Shown: piece after piece, positions 54,505-62,789 of the stretch | How positions within the stretch are numbered: the stretch's first letter is position 1 | Layout: every line of letters begins with the position of its first letter | DNA from: Amycolatopsis benzoatilytica AK 16/65 | GTDB lineage: Bacteria; Actinomycetota; Actinomycetes; Mycobacteriales; Pseudonocardiaceae | Length of the DNA: 64,000 bases | Reading direction: 5' to 3' | NCBI RefSeq assembly: GCF_000383915.1 | Contig: NZ_KB912942.1 | Location: 2,897,195 to 2,961,194 of the forward strand | Made by a program: the position numbers and the translations under genes | Notes under the pieces: model-generated | The model's input: only the letters and a program-made list of their open reading frames with translations | The model's database searches: none | Told to the model about the DNA's origin: nothing

Positions 54505-55984
54505 ACCGCGACGGCTCCACCACTTCATCGGCGGCAAGCCGACGCCGCCGGATTCGGGCGACTACTTCCCGAGCGTCAACCCGGCCACCGGCGACGTCCT
54601 GTACGAGGCGGCGCGCGGCAACCACCGCGACATCGCCGCCGCTGTAGAAGCGGCGCGCAAGGCGTTCGACGACTCGCAGTGGCAGGCGCTGAGCCAGACC
54701 CGGCGCGGGCACCTGCTGCGCCGCCTCGGCGACCTCATTGCCCAGAACGCCGAAGAACTCGCTCGCTCGGAGAGCCTGGACAACGGGAAACTGCTGCGCG
54801 AAATGCGCGGCCAGCTCGCCACGCTTCCCGAGTATTACTACTATTACGCCGGCCTCGCCGACAAGATCCAGGGCGATGTGATCCCGACGTCCGACCGACG
54901 GGTGCTGAACTACACGATCCGGGAGCCGCTCGGCGTCGTCGGCGCCATCACGCCCTGGAACTCCCCGCTGACCCTGACCAGCAGCAAACTCGCGCCTGCC
55001 TTGTGCACGGGAAACACGGTCGTGGTCAAGCCGTCCGAGCACACCTCCGCGACGGTGCTGCGGCTCGCCGAGCTCGCCCTCGAAGCGGGCTTCCCGCCCG
55101 GAGCGGTCAATGTCGTCACCGGATTCGGGAGCGAGGCCGGGCAGCCGCTGGTGGATCACCCCGGGCTGGCGAAGATCTCGTTCACCGGCAGCACCGCGAC
55201 CGGTTCGCGGATCGCCTCCGCGGCCGCGGGCCGGTTCATCGGCTCGACGCTGGAACTGGGCGGGAAATCGCCCAACATCGTCTTCGCCGACGCGGATGTC
55301 GCGAACGCGGCGACTGGCGTGGTCGCGGGGATCTTCGCGGCCGCGGGTCAGACCTGCATCGCGGGCAGCCGCGTGTTCGCACAGCGCGCCGTGTACGACG
55401 AGCTGCTCGAGCGCGTCAGCGAACGCGCCCGCAGCATCCGCATCGGCGACCCGCTCGCCGAGGACACCGAACTGGGGCCGCTGGCGTTCGCGGACCAGCG
55501 CGACAAGGTCGCGTCCTATGTGGACCTTGCCCGCAGCGAGGGGGCCCGGGTGCTGACCGGCGGAACGGCCACCGACGGCGGCCTCGGCGGCTGCTTCTAC
55601 GAACCCACTGTGCTCGTCGACGTCCACAACGGAATGCGGGCCGTGCGGGAGGAGATCTTCGGTCCGGTCGCGGCGATCATGCCGTTCGACACCGAGGACG
55701 AGGTCGTGGAACTCGCGAACGACACCGACTACGGGCTCGCCGCGGGTGTGTGGACGACGAACCTGGCGCGTGCGCACCGGATGGCGGCCCGTCTGGACGC
55801 GGGCACGGTGTGGGTGAACACCTACCGCGCCATGTCGCCGATGTCGCCCCGCCAGGGCTTCAAGTCCAGCGGTGCCGGCGTGGAGCACGGCACCGAAACC
55901 ATCAAGGACTACACCCGGCTCAAGAGCGTCTGGATCAACACCGACGAAGGCCCGGTGCCCGACCCGTTCGTGATGCGGAGCTGA
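54497..55984 (+). CDS. Aldehyde dehydrogenase in the heterocycle cluster
   Basis: 495 aa. TPWNSPLTLTSSKLAPALCTGN, VVKPSEHTSATVLRLAE, SFTGSTATGSRIA, catalytic glutamate in LELGGKSPNIVF, catalytic cysteine in AAAGQTCIAGSRVF, EEIFGPVAAIM. Length typical. Similar ALDHs oxidise the aldehyde (for example N-formyl-aminobutenal or succinate semialdehyde) formed when an N-heterocycle is cleaved by a flavin oxygenase. It is coupled to the hydrolase gene and is followed two bases later by a tautomerase. Substrate is inferred from context. Confidence 0.92.
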   Translation: MSEPRRLHHFIGGKPTPPDSGDYFPSVNPATGDVLYEAARGNHRDIAAAVEAARKAFDDSQWQALSQTRRGHLLRRLGDLIAQNAEELARSESLDNGKLLREMRGQLATLPEYYYYYAGLADKIQGDVIPTSDRRVLNYTIREPLGVVGAITPWNSPLTLTSSKLAPALCTGNTVVVKPSEHTSATVLRLAELALEAGFPPGAVNVVTGFGSEAGQPLVDHPGLAKISFTGSTATGSRIASAAAGRFIGSTLELGGKSPNIVFADADVANAATGVVAGIFAAAGQTCIAGSRVFAQRAVYDELLERVSERARSIRIGDPLAEDTELGPLAFADQRDKVASYVDLARSEGARVLTGGTATDGGLGGCFYEPTVLVDVHNGMRAVREEIFGPVAAIMPFDTEDEVVELANDTDYGLAAGVWTTNLARAHRMAARLDAGTVWVNTYRAMSPMSPRQGFKSSGAGVEHGTETIKDYTRLKSVWINTDEGPVPDPFVMRS

Positions 55985-55985
55985 C

Positions 55986-56198
55986 ATGCCCAACGTCGAA
56001 ATCAGCCTCGCCGAAGGCCGGACCGAACAGCAGATCCGCGACCTGATCTCGGCCGTGCACGAGGCGGTCCTCGCCACCGCGGGCACCCGGCCCGAGCACA
56101 TCCGCGTCCTCGTGCGCGAGGTGCCCCAAACCCATTGGGCCACCGGAAACCTGACCATCGCCGAAATGAAAACCGGCCGGCCGAAGGAGTTTCAATGA
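55986..56198 (+). CDS. 4-oxalocrotonate tautomerase-family protein
   Basis: 70 aa. It begins [20 protein letters not shown]: the proline after Met becomes the catalytic N-terminal base, and [16 protein letters not shown] covers the later conserved positions of the family. It tautomerises 2-oxo acids with enol forms. Its stop overlaps the start of the luciferase-like gene. It fits a pathway producing unsaturated oxo acids after ring cleavage. Confidence 0.87.
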   Translation: MPNVEISLAEGRTEQQIRDLISAVHEAVLATAGTRPEHIRVLVREVPQTHWATGNLTIAEMKTGRPKEFQ

Positions 56199-57238
56199 GG
56201 TTCTCCCTCTTCGTCCACATGGAACGGTGGGACGAGCAGACCACCCACCGCGAGCAGTTCGAAAACCTCGCCGAGCTGGCGCTGATGGCCGAAGCCGGCG
56301 GGTTCGCCACCGTGTGGGTCGGCGAACACCACGCGATGGAGTACACCATCGCGCCCAGCCCGATGCCGGTCCTGGCCTACCTGGCCGCGAAGACCAGCAC
56401 CATCCGGCTGGGCGCGGGCACCATCATCGCCCCGTTCTGGAACCCGATCCGCGCCGCGGGCGAAACCGCGCTCCTGGACGTGATCAGCAACGGGCGGATG
56501 GAGGTCGGCATCGCCCGCGGCGCCTACCAGATCGAATTCGACCGCCTCGCACCCGGCCTCAAGGCCACCGACGGCGGCAAGCACCTGCGCGAACTGGTGC
56601 CCGCGGTCCGCGCGCTCTGGCAGGGCGACTACGCCCACGACGGCGAGATCTGGCAGTTTCCGACCTCGACCAGTGTTCCCAAGCCGGTCCAGCAGCCGAC
56701 CCCGCCGATGTGGGTCGCCGCGCGCGACCCGGCGTCGCACGATTTCGCGGTCGAGCAGGGCTGCAATGTCATGGTCACCCCGCTGATGAAGGGCGACGAG
56801 GAGGTCGCCGACCTCAAGCGGAAGTTCGACACGGCTGTCGCCAATCACCCCCAGGTCGACCAGCCGGAGATCATGGTGCTGCGCCACACCTACGTGCACT
56901 CCCCCGACGATCCCGAGGGCTGGCGGCCCGCCGCCGCGGCGATCTCGCGGTTCTACCGCACCTTCGACGCCTGGTTCGGCAACAAGACCGCGCCGGTCAA
57001 CGGATTCCTCGAACCGAGCCCGGAGGCCAAGTTCGCCGACCGGCCGGAGTTCGAACTGGACTCGCTGCACCGGACCGCCATGATCGGCACCCCGGAGGAG
57101 ATCGCGGCCCGGCTCAAGGAGTACGAGGCGATGGGCATCGACGAGTTCAGCTACTGGACCGACAACAGCATGACCCACGAAGAGAAGAAGGAATCGCTGG
57201 CCCGTTTCATCTCCGACGTCGTCCCGCTGTTCTCCTGA
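56195..57238 (+). CDS. Luciferase-like (LLM-class) flavin-dependent oxygenase
   Basis: 347 aa from an ATG overlapping the tautomerase stop. [36 protein letters not shown] opens the TIM barrel, WVGEHHAM is the classic EHH motif, then [40 protein letters not shown]. This is a group-C flavin monooxygenase; it needs reduced FMN from a reductase, supplied by the gene at 49.8 kb. RutA (uracil) and PyrA (pyridine) belong to this superfamily and cleave or activate N-heterocycles. It is the likely committed step of this cluster. Confidence 0.9.
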   Translation: MRFSLFVHMERWDEQTTHREQFENLAELALMAEAGGFATVWVGEHHAMEYTIAPSPMPVLAYLAAKTSTIRLGAGTIIAPFWNPIRAAGETALLDVISNGRMEVGIARGAYQIEFDRLAPGLKATDGGKHLRELVPAVRALWQGDYAHDGEIWQFPTSTSVPKPVQQPTPPMWVAARDPASHDFAVEQGCNVMVTPLMKGDEEVADLKRKFDTAVANHPQVDQPEIMVLRHTYVHSPDDPEGWRPAAAAISRFYRTFDAWFGNKTAPVNGFLEPSPEAKFADRPEFELDSLHRTAMIGTPEEIAARLKEYEAMGIDEFSYWTDNSMTHEEKKESLARFISDVVPLFS

Positions 57239-57258
57239 ACATATCGAAGGAGCGTTCT

Positions 57259-58467
57259 GTGCCCGCAATGCCCAGCGTGTCGGACCAGGTCCGCGCGATC
57301 AGCGAGTCCGCCACGCTGGCCGTGGACGCGAAGGCGCGCGAACTGGCCAAGCTCGGTCGCCCGGTCATCGGATTCGGCGCTGGGCAACCGGACTTCCCCA
57401 CGCCCGAGCACATCGTCGAGGCAGCGGCGAAGGCGTGCCGGGACCGGGGCAACCACGGCTATACCGCGGTTGCCGGGCTGCCTGATCTTCGCGAAGCCTT
57501 GGGCGAAAAGACACTCCGCGACTCGGGCTACTCTGTCGCCCCCGATCAGGTCCTGGTCACCAACGGCGGCAAGCAGGCGGTGTACACCGCGTTCGCGACG
57601 CTCGTGAACCCCGGCGACGAGGTGCTGCTGCCCACTCCGTACTGGACCTCCTACCCGGAAGCGATCCGGCTCGCCGGCGGGATCCCGGTCGAGGTCGTGG
57701 CGGACGAGTCGACCGGCTACCGCGTGGATCCGGCGGCGCTGGAGGCGGCCTGCGGCCCGCGCACGAAGGTGCTGGCGTTCTGTTCGCCCAACAACCCGAC
57801 CGGCGCGGTGTATTCGCCCGGGGAGGTGGCGGAAATCGGGCGCTGGGCGGCAGCCAAGGGATTGTGGGTGGTCACCGACGAGATCTACGAGCATCTGCTC
57901 TACGACGGCGCCGAGGCCGTTTCGCTGCCGGTCGCTGTGCCCGAACTCGCCGAGCGCACCCTGGTGCTCAACGGAGTCGCGAAGACCTACGCCATGACCG
58001 GATGGCGAGTCGGCTGGCTCATCGGGCCGCGACGAGTGGTCGCGGCGGCTACGAAGCTGCAGTCACACCTGTGCGGCAACGTGTCCAACGTGGCGCAGCG
58101 CGCCGCCCTCGCCGCCGTGTCCGGTCCGCTGGACTGCGTGCACCACATGCGCGCCACCTTCAACCGCCGCCGCGACCTTCTCCTCGATGCGATCACGGCG
58201 ATCCCGGGCGTCGAGTGCCCAGTCCCCCGCGGTGCCTTCTACGTGTATCCCTCGGTGAAGGCGCTGCTGGGCCGGGAGATCGGCGGGACAGTCCCGAAGT
58301 CGAGCGCGGAACTGGCGGAGCTGATCCTCGACCGCGCAGACGTCGCGGTCGTGCCCGGCGAAGCCTTCGGAACTGACGGCTATCTGCGGATGTCCTACGC
58401 CGCCGACGAAACCTCGATCGCCGAGGGCGCGCGGCGGATGAGCGACTTCCTCGGCCAGGCCGGCTGA
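57259..58467 (+). CDS. PLP-dependent aminotransferase (class I/II, AAT-like)
   Basis: 402 aa from GTG with AAGGAG seven bases upstream. [33 protein letters not shown], and the PLP lysine in [15 protein letters not shown] are all present. Such enzymes move amino groups between amino acids and 2-oxo acids. At the end of the cluster it could transaminate beta-alanine, 4-aminobutyrate or a related product to link it with central metabolism. No sequence feature fixes the substrate. Confidence 0.9.
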   Translation: MPAMPSVSDQVRAISESATLAVDAKARELAKLGRPVIGFGAGQPDFPTPEHIVEAAAKACRDRGNHGYTAVAGLPDLREALGEKTLRDSGYSVAPDQVLVTNGGKQAVYTAFATLVNPGDEVLLPTPYWTSYPEAIRLAGGIPVEVVADESTGYRVDPAALEAACGPRTKVLAFCSPNNPTGAVYSPGEVAEIGRWAAAKGLWVVTDEIYEHLLYDGAEAVSLPVAVPELAERTLVLNGVAKTYAMTGWRVGWLIGPRRVVAAATKLQSHLCGNVSNVAQRAALAAVSGPLDCVHHMRATFNRRRDLLLDAITAIPGVECPVPRGAFYVYPSVKALLGREIGGTVPKSSAELAELILDRADVAVVPGEAFGTDGYLRMSYAADETSIAEGARRMSDFLGQAG

Positions 58468-58630
58468 CCGACTGGCCTTGAGTCTCGCACGGCTTCGCCG
58501 GTCCGGAGCCGGCCTGGAGGACTGGGCGCAGGTTTTCGGCTGTGCTGGCCAGGATTCGCCGACACCGCGCCCGGGGTCACCGCCCGCCGGGCGGAGGCTC
58601 CGCGCGCGGTGACTGCCCGAGTCGACGTCT

Positions 58631-58651
58631 TTCGTCGCTGCCAGCGACGAA
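58631..58651 (-). terminator. Perfect hairpin directly after the ABC binding-protein gene
   Basis: TTCGTCGCT (58631-58639) pairs with AGCGACGAA (58643-58651), 9 bp with a GCC loop, two bases beyond the stop of the leftward binding-protein gene, and facing the aminotransferase operon. Confidence 0.65.
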
Positions 58652-58653
58652 CG

Positions 58654-59706
58654 TCAGCCGTTGACCCACTTCGTCCATCGCGCGGTGGCGTCGTCCAAGT
58701 TCTTGGACCACCACTCGTTGTCGCGCACGACGACGGTGCCGTTCGCCTTCGTGTTGTCGGCGACGAAGGCATCGACCGCGGGGTCGGTGGACTTGGGGAC
58801 CTGCGAGTTCGCCGGACCGTAGGGCAGCCGGTCGACGATCGCCTGCTGGTTCTTCTTCCCGATGAGCGCGTTGATCAACGCGTACGCCTGTTCCTGGTGC
58901 GGCGAGCCCTTCACGATCGTGAGCACGTCGTAGTACTTCAGAGGCTGGTCGTACACCGCGGCGAGGTGTGCTCCGCTCCGGACGGCGTCGTAGGCGCGAC
59001 CCGGCCAGGAAAGCATCATGTCGACCTCTCCCGACTGCAGGGCCTGCGTCTGCTGTGCCCCGGTATCGAAAAAGCGGACGTTGTTGCGGATCTTGCCCAG
59101 GGTGGCGAATGCCTTGCCGTAGTCCAGCGGGTAGAGCTTGTCCGCCGGAACGCCCGAGCCCAGCAGGGCGGTCTCCATGCCCGCGTCCTTGGCGTAGTTC
59201 ATGATCCCGCGAGTGCCGGGGAATTTGGCCGGGTCGTAGAAGTCGGCCCAGCTCTTCGGCGGGTTCGCGCCGTACTTGTCCTTGTTGTAGACGAGGACGA
59301 AGTAGGAGTTCAGCACCGGGATGCCGCACTCGGACATCTGCGACTTGTCGAGCCCGCTGGTGTCGACCTTGTGATAGTCGATCTTCTCGAACAGCGTGCC
59401 GCACTTGCCGATCGCCCGGTACGGCGAGCTGTAGAAGACATCCCAGGTCGGTTTCCCGCCCTGCACCATCGCGATCAGCTTCGCCTCGTTGTTCGGCGAC
59501 TCCTCCGAGACGGTGATGCCCTTCGCGGCCAGATCCGCGTACGCGTTCTGCTTGAACACCGAGGCAAGCGCGCCACCGGTATTCGCGAAGACGACACTGC
59601 CGGTCCCGCTCGCGGAGTTGGCCGACTGCCCGAAGCAACCGGTGGCCGTCAGCGCCACCAGGCCGGCCAAAGTCACCGCTGTCCCGAGTCGTCTGTTGAG
59701 GCGCAT
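58654..59706 (-). CDS. ABC-importer binding lipoprotein, polyamine type (PotD-like)
   Basis: 350 aa; ATG after AAGGAGG with an eight-base gap. Lipobox LTATGCFGQS. SVVFANTGGALASVF, WDVFYSSPYRAIGKC, WADFYDPAKFPGTRG, MLSWPGRAYDAVRSGA, and WTKWVNG at the end follow the spermidine/putrescine-binding family pattern. It is transcribed alone, leftward, away from its permease and ATPase genes, with operator-like repeats in the shared 257-base promoter region. High expression of the binding protein would be achieved by its own promoter. Cargo is perhaps a polyamine, amine or amide given the adjacent amidase. Confidence 0.9.
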   Translation of the reverse strand: MRLNRRLGTAVTLAGLVALTATGCFGQSANSASGTGSVVFANTGGALASVFKQNAYADLAAKGITVSEESPNNEAKLIAMVQGGKPTWDVFYSSPYRAIGKCGTLFEKIDYHKVDTSGLDKSQMSECGIPVLNSYFVLVYNKDKYGANPPKSWADFYDPAKFPGTRGIMNYAKDAGMETALLGSGVPADKLYPLDYGKAFATLGKIRNNVRFFDTGAQQTQALQSGEVDMMLSWPGRAYDAVRSGAHLAAVYDQPLKYYDVLTIVKGSPHQEQAYALINALIGKKNQQAIVDRLPYGPANSQVPKSTDPAVDAFVADNTKANGTVVVRDNEWWSKNLDDATARWTKWVNG

Positions 59707-59741
59707 CAGAACTACCTCCTTCTCCACTGCGATCGTCGTAG

Positions 59742-59758
59742 ATTTCATAATGTGAAAT
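59742..59758. promoter_or_regulatory. ATTTCA-TAATG-TGAAAT inverted repeat (operator 1)
   Basis: Six-base arms with a five-base spacer, 36 bases upstream of the binding-protein start. Shares TTTCA-N5-TGAAA with operator 2, the form expected of an IclR-type or similar regulator not encoded in the window. Confidence 0.6.
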
Positions 59759-59895
59759 GTGAGTCGTAGTGAGAAAAGCATGAATGGACGACGGTCCCTC
59801 GTCAAGCCCTCGGCAGACCTATTCCGGCCCGGTTTCTTATCGGTAAAAGCTGCTGAGCTCAGTTGACATCGCCCGCCCCGTCCGGCACTGTCTCG

Positions 59896-59910
59896 TTTCA
59901 CTTCATGAAA
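59896..59910. promoter_or_regulatory. TTTCA-CTTCA-TGAAA inverted repeat (operator 2)
   Basis: Five-base arms with a five-base spacer, 53 bases before the first permease gene. Same arms and spacing as operator 1, so one regulator likely controls both divergent transcripts. Confidence 0.6.
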
Positions 59911-59963
59911 TACGTCTCGTCTTCTGAGATCGCGTCGCCCGGCCGACAGAAGGAGCTTCGACC

Positions 59964-60893
59964 ATGACAGCGACGTCCCTGCCGAACCCGGTCCTGAGCC
60001 CCGGCCGCGGCGGAGTTTCCCCGCCTGGCCGCCGAAAGCGCCGATCGCTCCGCCAGCTCGGCGCCCTCTTGGTTCTGCCGGCCTTGGCCGTCGTGCTCGT
60101 CTTCTTCGTGGTGCCCGCACTGCGCCTGCTGTGGCTGTCGGTGACCGCGCCGACCCCGGGCTTCGGGAATTACACCGCCATCGTCACCGACGACGTCGCC
60201 GCGACGATCGTCCTGCGCACGCTCGGCATGGCCGTCATCGTGACGGTCGTCTGCCTGTGCTGCGCCTACCCCTACGCCTACCTGATGACGATCGCGACCC
60301 GGCGCTGGCGCGGAGTCCTGCTAGCCATCGTGCTCGTGCCGTTCTGGACCTCGCTGATGGCGCGGACCTTCGCGTGGGTCGTGCTGCTGCAAGACAATGG
60401 CGTCGTGAACTCGGTGCTGGGCGCACTCGGGATCGGCCGCCTGCACCTGCTGGGCTCCAGCGCCGGCGTCACCCTGGCGATGGCTCAGGTAATGCTGCCG
60501 TTCATGGTCCTGCCCGTCTACACGACCATGCGCGGGATCGACCGCCGTCTAGTCGACGCGGCGCTCTCCCTCGGCGCTCGCCCCGCCACCGCGTTCCTGA
60601 AGGTCTACCTGCCGTTGTCCCTGCCCGGTGTCGCCGCAGGCGCCACCTTGGTCATGGTGCTGTCGCTCGGCTTCTACGTAACGCCGTCGCTGGTGGGTTC
60701 CCCGAAGCAGTCGATGCTCGCGCAGTTCATCTCGGTCCAGATCAACCAGCTGGCGAACTTCGGCGGCGCGGGCGCACTCGCGGTCGCGCTGCTCGTGCTC
60801 ACCCTGGCTCTCGTCGGCGGGGTCCAATTCGCCACCCGCTCGAAAGGCCCGAACAGCACGGGCTCCAGCATGACGGGGGGTGCTGCGCTGTGA
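59964..60893 (+). CDS. ABC-importer permease 1 (PotB-like)
   Basis: 309 aa, six membrane segments after a basic N-terminal tail (GRRKRRSLRQLG). The EAA-type loop VDAALSLGARPATAFLKVYLPLSLPG matches the binding-protein-dependent permease signature. It forms the channel with the second permease, with which it overlaps by four bases (GTGA). Confidence 0.9.
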   Translation: MTATSLPNPVLSPGRGGVSPPGRRKRRSLRQLGALLVLPALAVVLVFFVVPALRLLWLSVTAPTPGFGNYTAIVTDDVAATIVLRTLGMAVIVTVVCLCCAYPYAYLMTIATRRWRGVLLAIVLVPFWTSLMARTFAWVVLLQDNGVVNSVLGALGIGRLHLLGSSAGVTLAMAQVMLPFMVLPVYTTMRGIDRRLVDAALSLGARPATAFLKVYLPLSLPGVAAGATLVMVLSLGFYVTPSLVGSPKQSMLAQFISVQINQLANFGGAGALAVALLVLTLALVGGVQFATRSKGPNSTGSSMTGGAAL

Positions 60894-61681
60894 AAACCGG
60901 CCGCGGGCTGCGCACCTTCCTGACCGCGATCGGCGTGCTTGTCGCCGCGTGGCTGGTGGTGCCCACCCTGATCGTCGTTCCGATCAGCTTCTCCGGCGCG
61001 GACAGCTTCGAGTTCCCGCCGCGCTCGTGGAGCCTCCAGCACTACGAGAAGTTCTTCAGCGACCCGAGCTGGCTCTCCGCGTTGCTCACCTCTCTGCAGC
61101 TCGCGGTGATCGTCACCCTCGTGGCGACGGCGCTCGGCACCTGCGCGTCCTTCGCTCTCGCCGGCCGGAAGTTCCGCGGCAAGGGCGCGATCAACGGGCT
61201 GTTCATGGCTCCCCTCATCGTTCCCGGCATCGTAGTGGCGGTCCTGATGTACGCCGCCTTCCTGGACTGGGGACTGATCGGCACCCCGGCGGGATTCGTC
61301 GCCGCGCACACCGTGCTGGCACTGCCGTTCGTGACCGTCAACGTGACCGCGGCGCTCGCCGGTTTCGACCGGGTCCTCGAGCGAGCTTCGGCCAGCCTCG
61401 GCGCGTCACCGTGGACGACCTTCTGGTCGGTGACGTTCCCCTTGATCCGCCCGGGCGTTCTCGCGGGCGCCTTGTTCGCCTTCGTGACCTCGTTCGACGA
61501 GGTCGTCGTATCCCTGTTCATCCAGTCCCCGACCCTGCAGACCCTGCCGGTCCGGATGTTCACCTCGGTCACCAACGAGGTCGACCCGACCATCGCGGCG
61601 GCGTCGACCATCGTGCTCGTGGTGTCCACGGCACTGCTGGGACTCGCATCCGTGACGAGGAGGAACCGCCATGCTTCCTGA
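60890..61681 (+). CDS. ABC-importer permease 2 (PotC-like)
   Basis: 263 aa from GTG in the stop of permease 1. Six membrane segments; EAA loop LERASASLGASPWTTFWSVTFPLIRPGVLAG. FVTSFDEVVVSLF is a motif shared with PotC/YdcV type permeases. It overlaps the ATPase gene by eleven bases. Confidence 0.9.
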   Translation: MKTGRGLRTFLTAIGVLVAAWLVVPTLIVVPISFSGADSFEFPPRSWSLQHYEKFFSDPSWLSALLTSLQLAVIVTLVATALGTCASFALAGRKFRGKGAINGLFMAPLIVPGIVVAVLMYAAFLDWGLIGTPAGFVAAHTVLALPFVTVNVTAALAGFDRVLERASASLGASPWTTFWSVTFPLIRPGVLAGALFAFVTSFDEVVVSLFIQSPTLQTLPVRMFTSVTNEVDPTIAAASTIVLVVSTALLGLASVTRRNRHAS

Positions 61682-62789
61682 GCAGACCATCGGCGCCCGC
61701 ATCCAGACCCGCGGCCTGACCAAGGTCTTTCGCGGCACGTCCCGCCCCGCCGTCGACGGCGTCGACCTCGCCGTCGAAGCCGGCGAGTTCATGACGCTGC
61801 TCGGCCCGAGCGGTTCGGGCAAGACGACCACGTTGAACATGATCGCCGGCTTCGAGGACGTGACCTCCGGCCAGATCCTGCTCGACGACTCCGACATCGC
61901 GCCGATCGCGCCCTACCGCCGCAACCTCGGGATGGTGTTCCAGAACTACGCGCTGTTCCCGCACCTGACCACCGCCGAGAACGTCGCTTTCCCGCTCAAG
62001 CGCCGCAAGGTGGGCAAGAAAGAGATCGCGCGCCGGGTCGCCGACGCGCTGGACCTGGTTCACCTCGGCGAGCACGGCGCCCGGCTGCCGTCCCAGTTGT
62101 CCGGCGGGCAGCAGCAACGCGTCGCGCTGGCCCGCGCCGTGGTCTTCCAGCCGCGTGCGTTGCTTCTCGACGAACCGCTCGGGGCGCTGGACAAGAAGCT
62201 GCGGGAGTCGCTGCAGCTGGAGATCGCCCGGCTGCACAAGGAACTCGGGATCACGTTCGTGTTCGTCACGCACGATCAGGAAGAAGCCCTCGCCCTTTCC
62301 GACCGCATCGCCCTGTTCCGCGACGGCCGGATCGAGCAGGTAGGCACCCCGGCGGACCTCTACGACGCGCCCGCGTCCCGGTTCGTCGCCACCTTCCTCG
62401 GCGACTCGAACGTCTTCTCCGGCCGGCTCCGGGACGGGCTGCTCGACACCGGCTGGTGCCGGCTCCGTACGGAGAGCCGCATCGAATCCGACGCGGTGAC
62501 ACTGGTCGTGCGCCCCGAGCGGCTCTCCATCGGCGTTCCCGCCGAGCACGGCGGGAACGCATTGTCCGCGAGCGTCACCGACGTCGTCTACCAAGGTGCT
62601 TTCCGCCGGATCTTCGTCGAGTTCGACGGCGGCACGCGGGGTCAGGTCCGCGACAACGGCGCCGCCGGAACGGTGACTGCCGGCCAGCGCGTCGACGTGC
62701 ACTGGCCGATCGAGGCAGGGGTGGTCGTACCCGACTTCGCCGACAACAGTCCGCACAGCCGACCGGCCGTGGAGGCAGCCCATGGGTAG
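61671..62789 (+). CDS. ABC-importer ATPase (PotA-like)
   Basis: 372 aa. Walker A GPSGSGKTTT, Q loop in VFQNYALFPH, signature LSGGQQQRVALARA, Walker B LLLDEPLGALD, and switch HD in VTHDQEEALAL. A C-terminal TOBE region follows (VTLVVRPERLSIGVPAEHGGNALSASVTDVVYQGAF). It powers uptake through the two permeases. It overlaps the amidase gene downstream by eight bases. Confidence 0.93.
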   Translation: MLPEQTIGARIQTRGLTKVFRGTSRPAVDGVDLAVEAGEFMTLLGPSGSGKTTTLNMIAGFEDVTSGQILLDDSDIAPIAPYRRNLGMVFQNYALFPHLTTAENVAFPLKRRKVGKKEIARRVADALDLVHLGEHGARLPSQLSGGQQQRVALARAVVFQPRALLLDEPLGALDKKLRESLQLEIARLHKELGITFVFVTHDQEEALALSDRIALFRDGRIEQVGTPADLYDAPASRFVATFLGDSNVFSGRLRDGLLDTGWCRLRTESRIESDAVTLVVRPERLSIGVPAEHGGNALSASVTDVVYQGAFRRIFVEFDGGTRGQVRDNGAAGTVTAGQRVDVHWPIEAGVVVPDFADNSPHSRPAVEAAHG

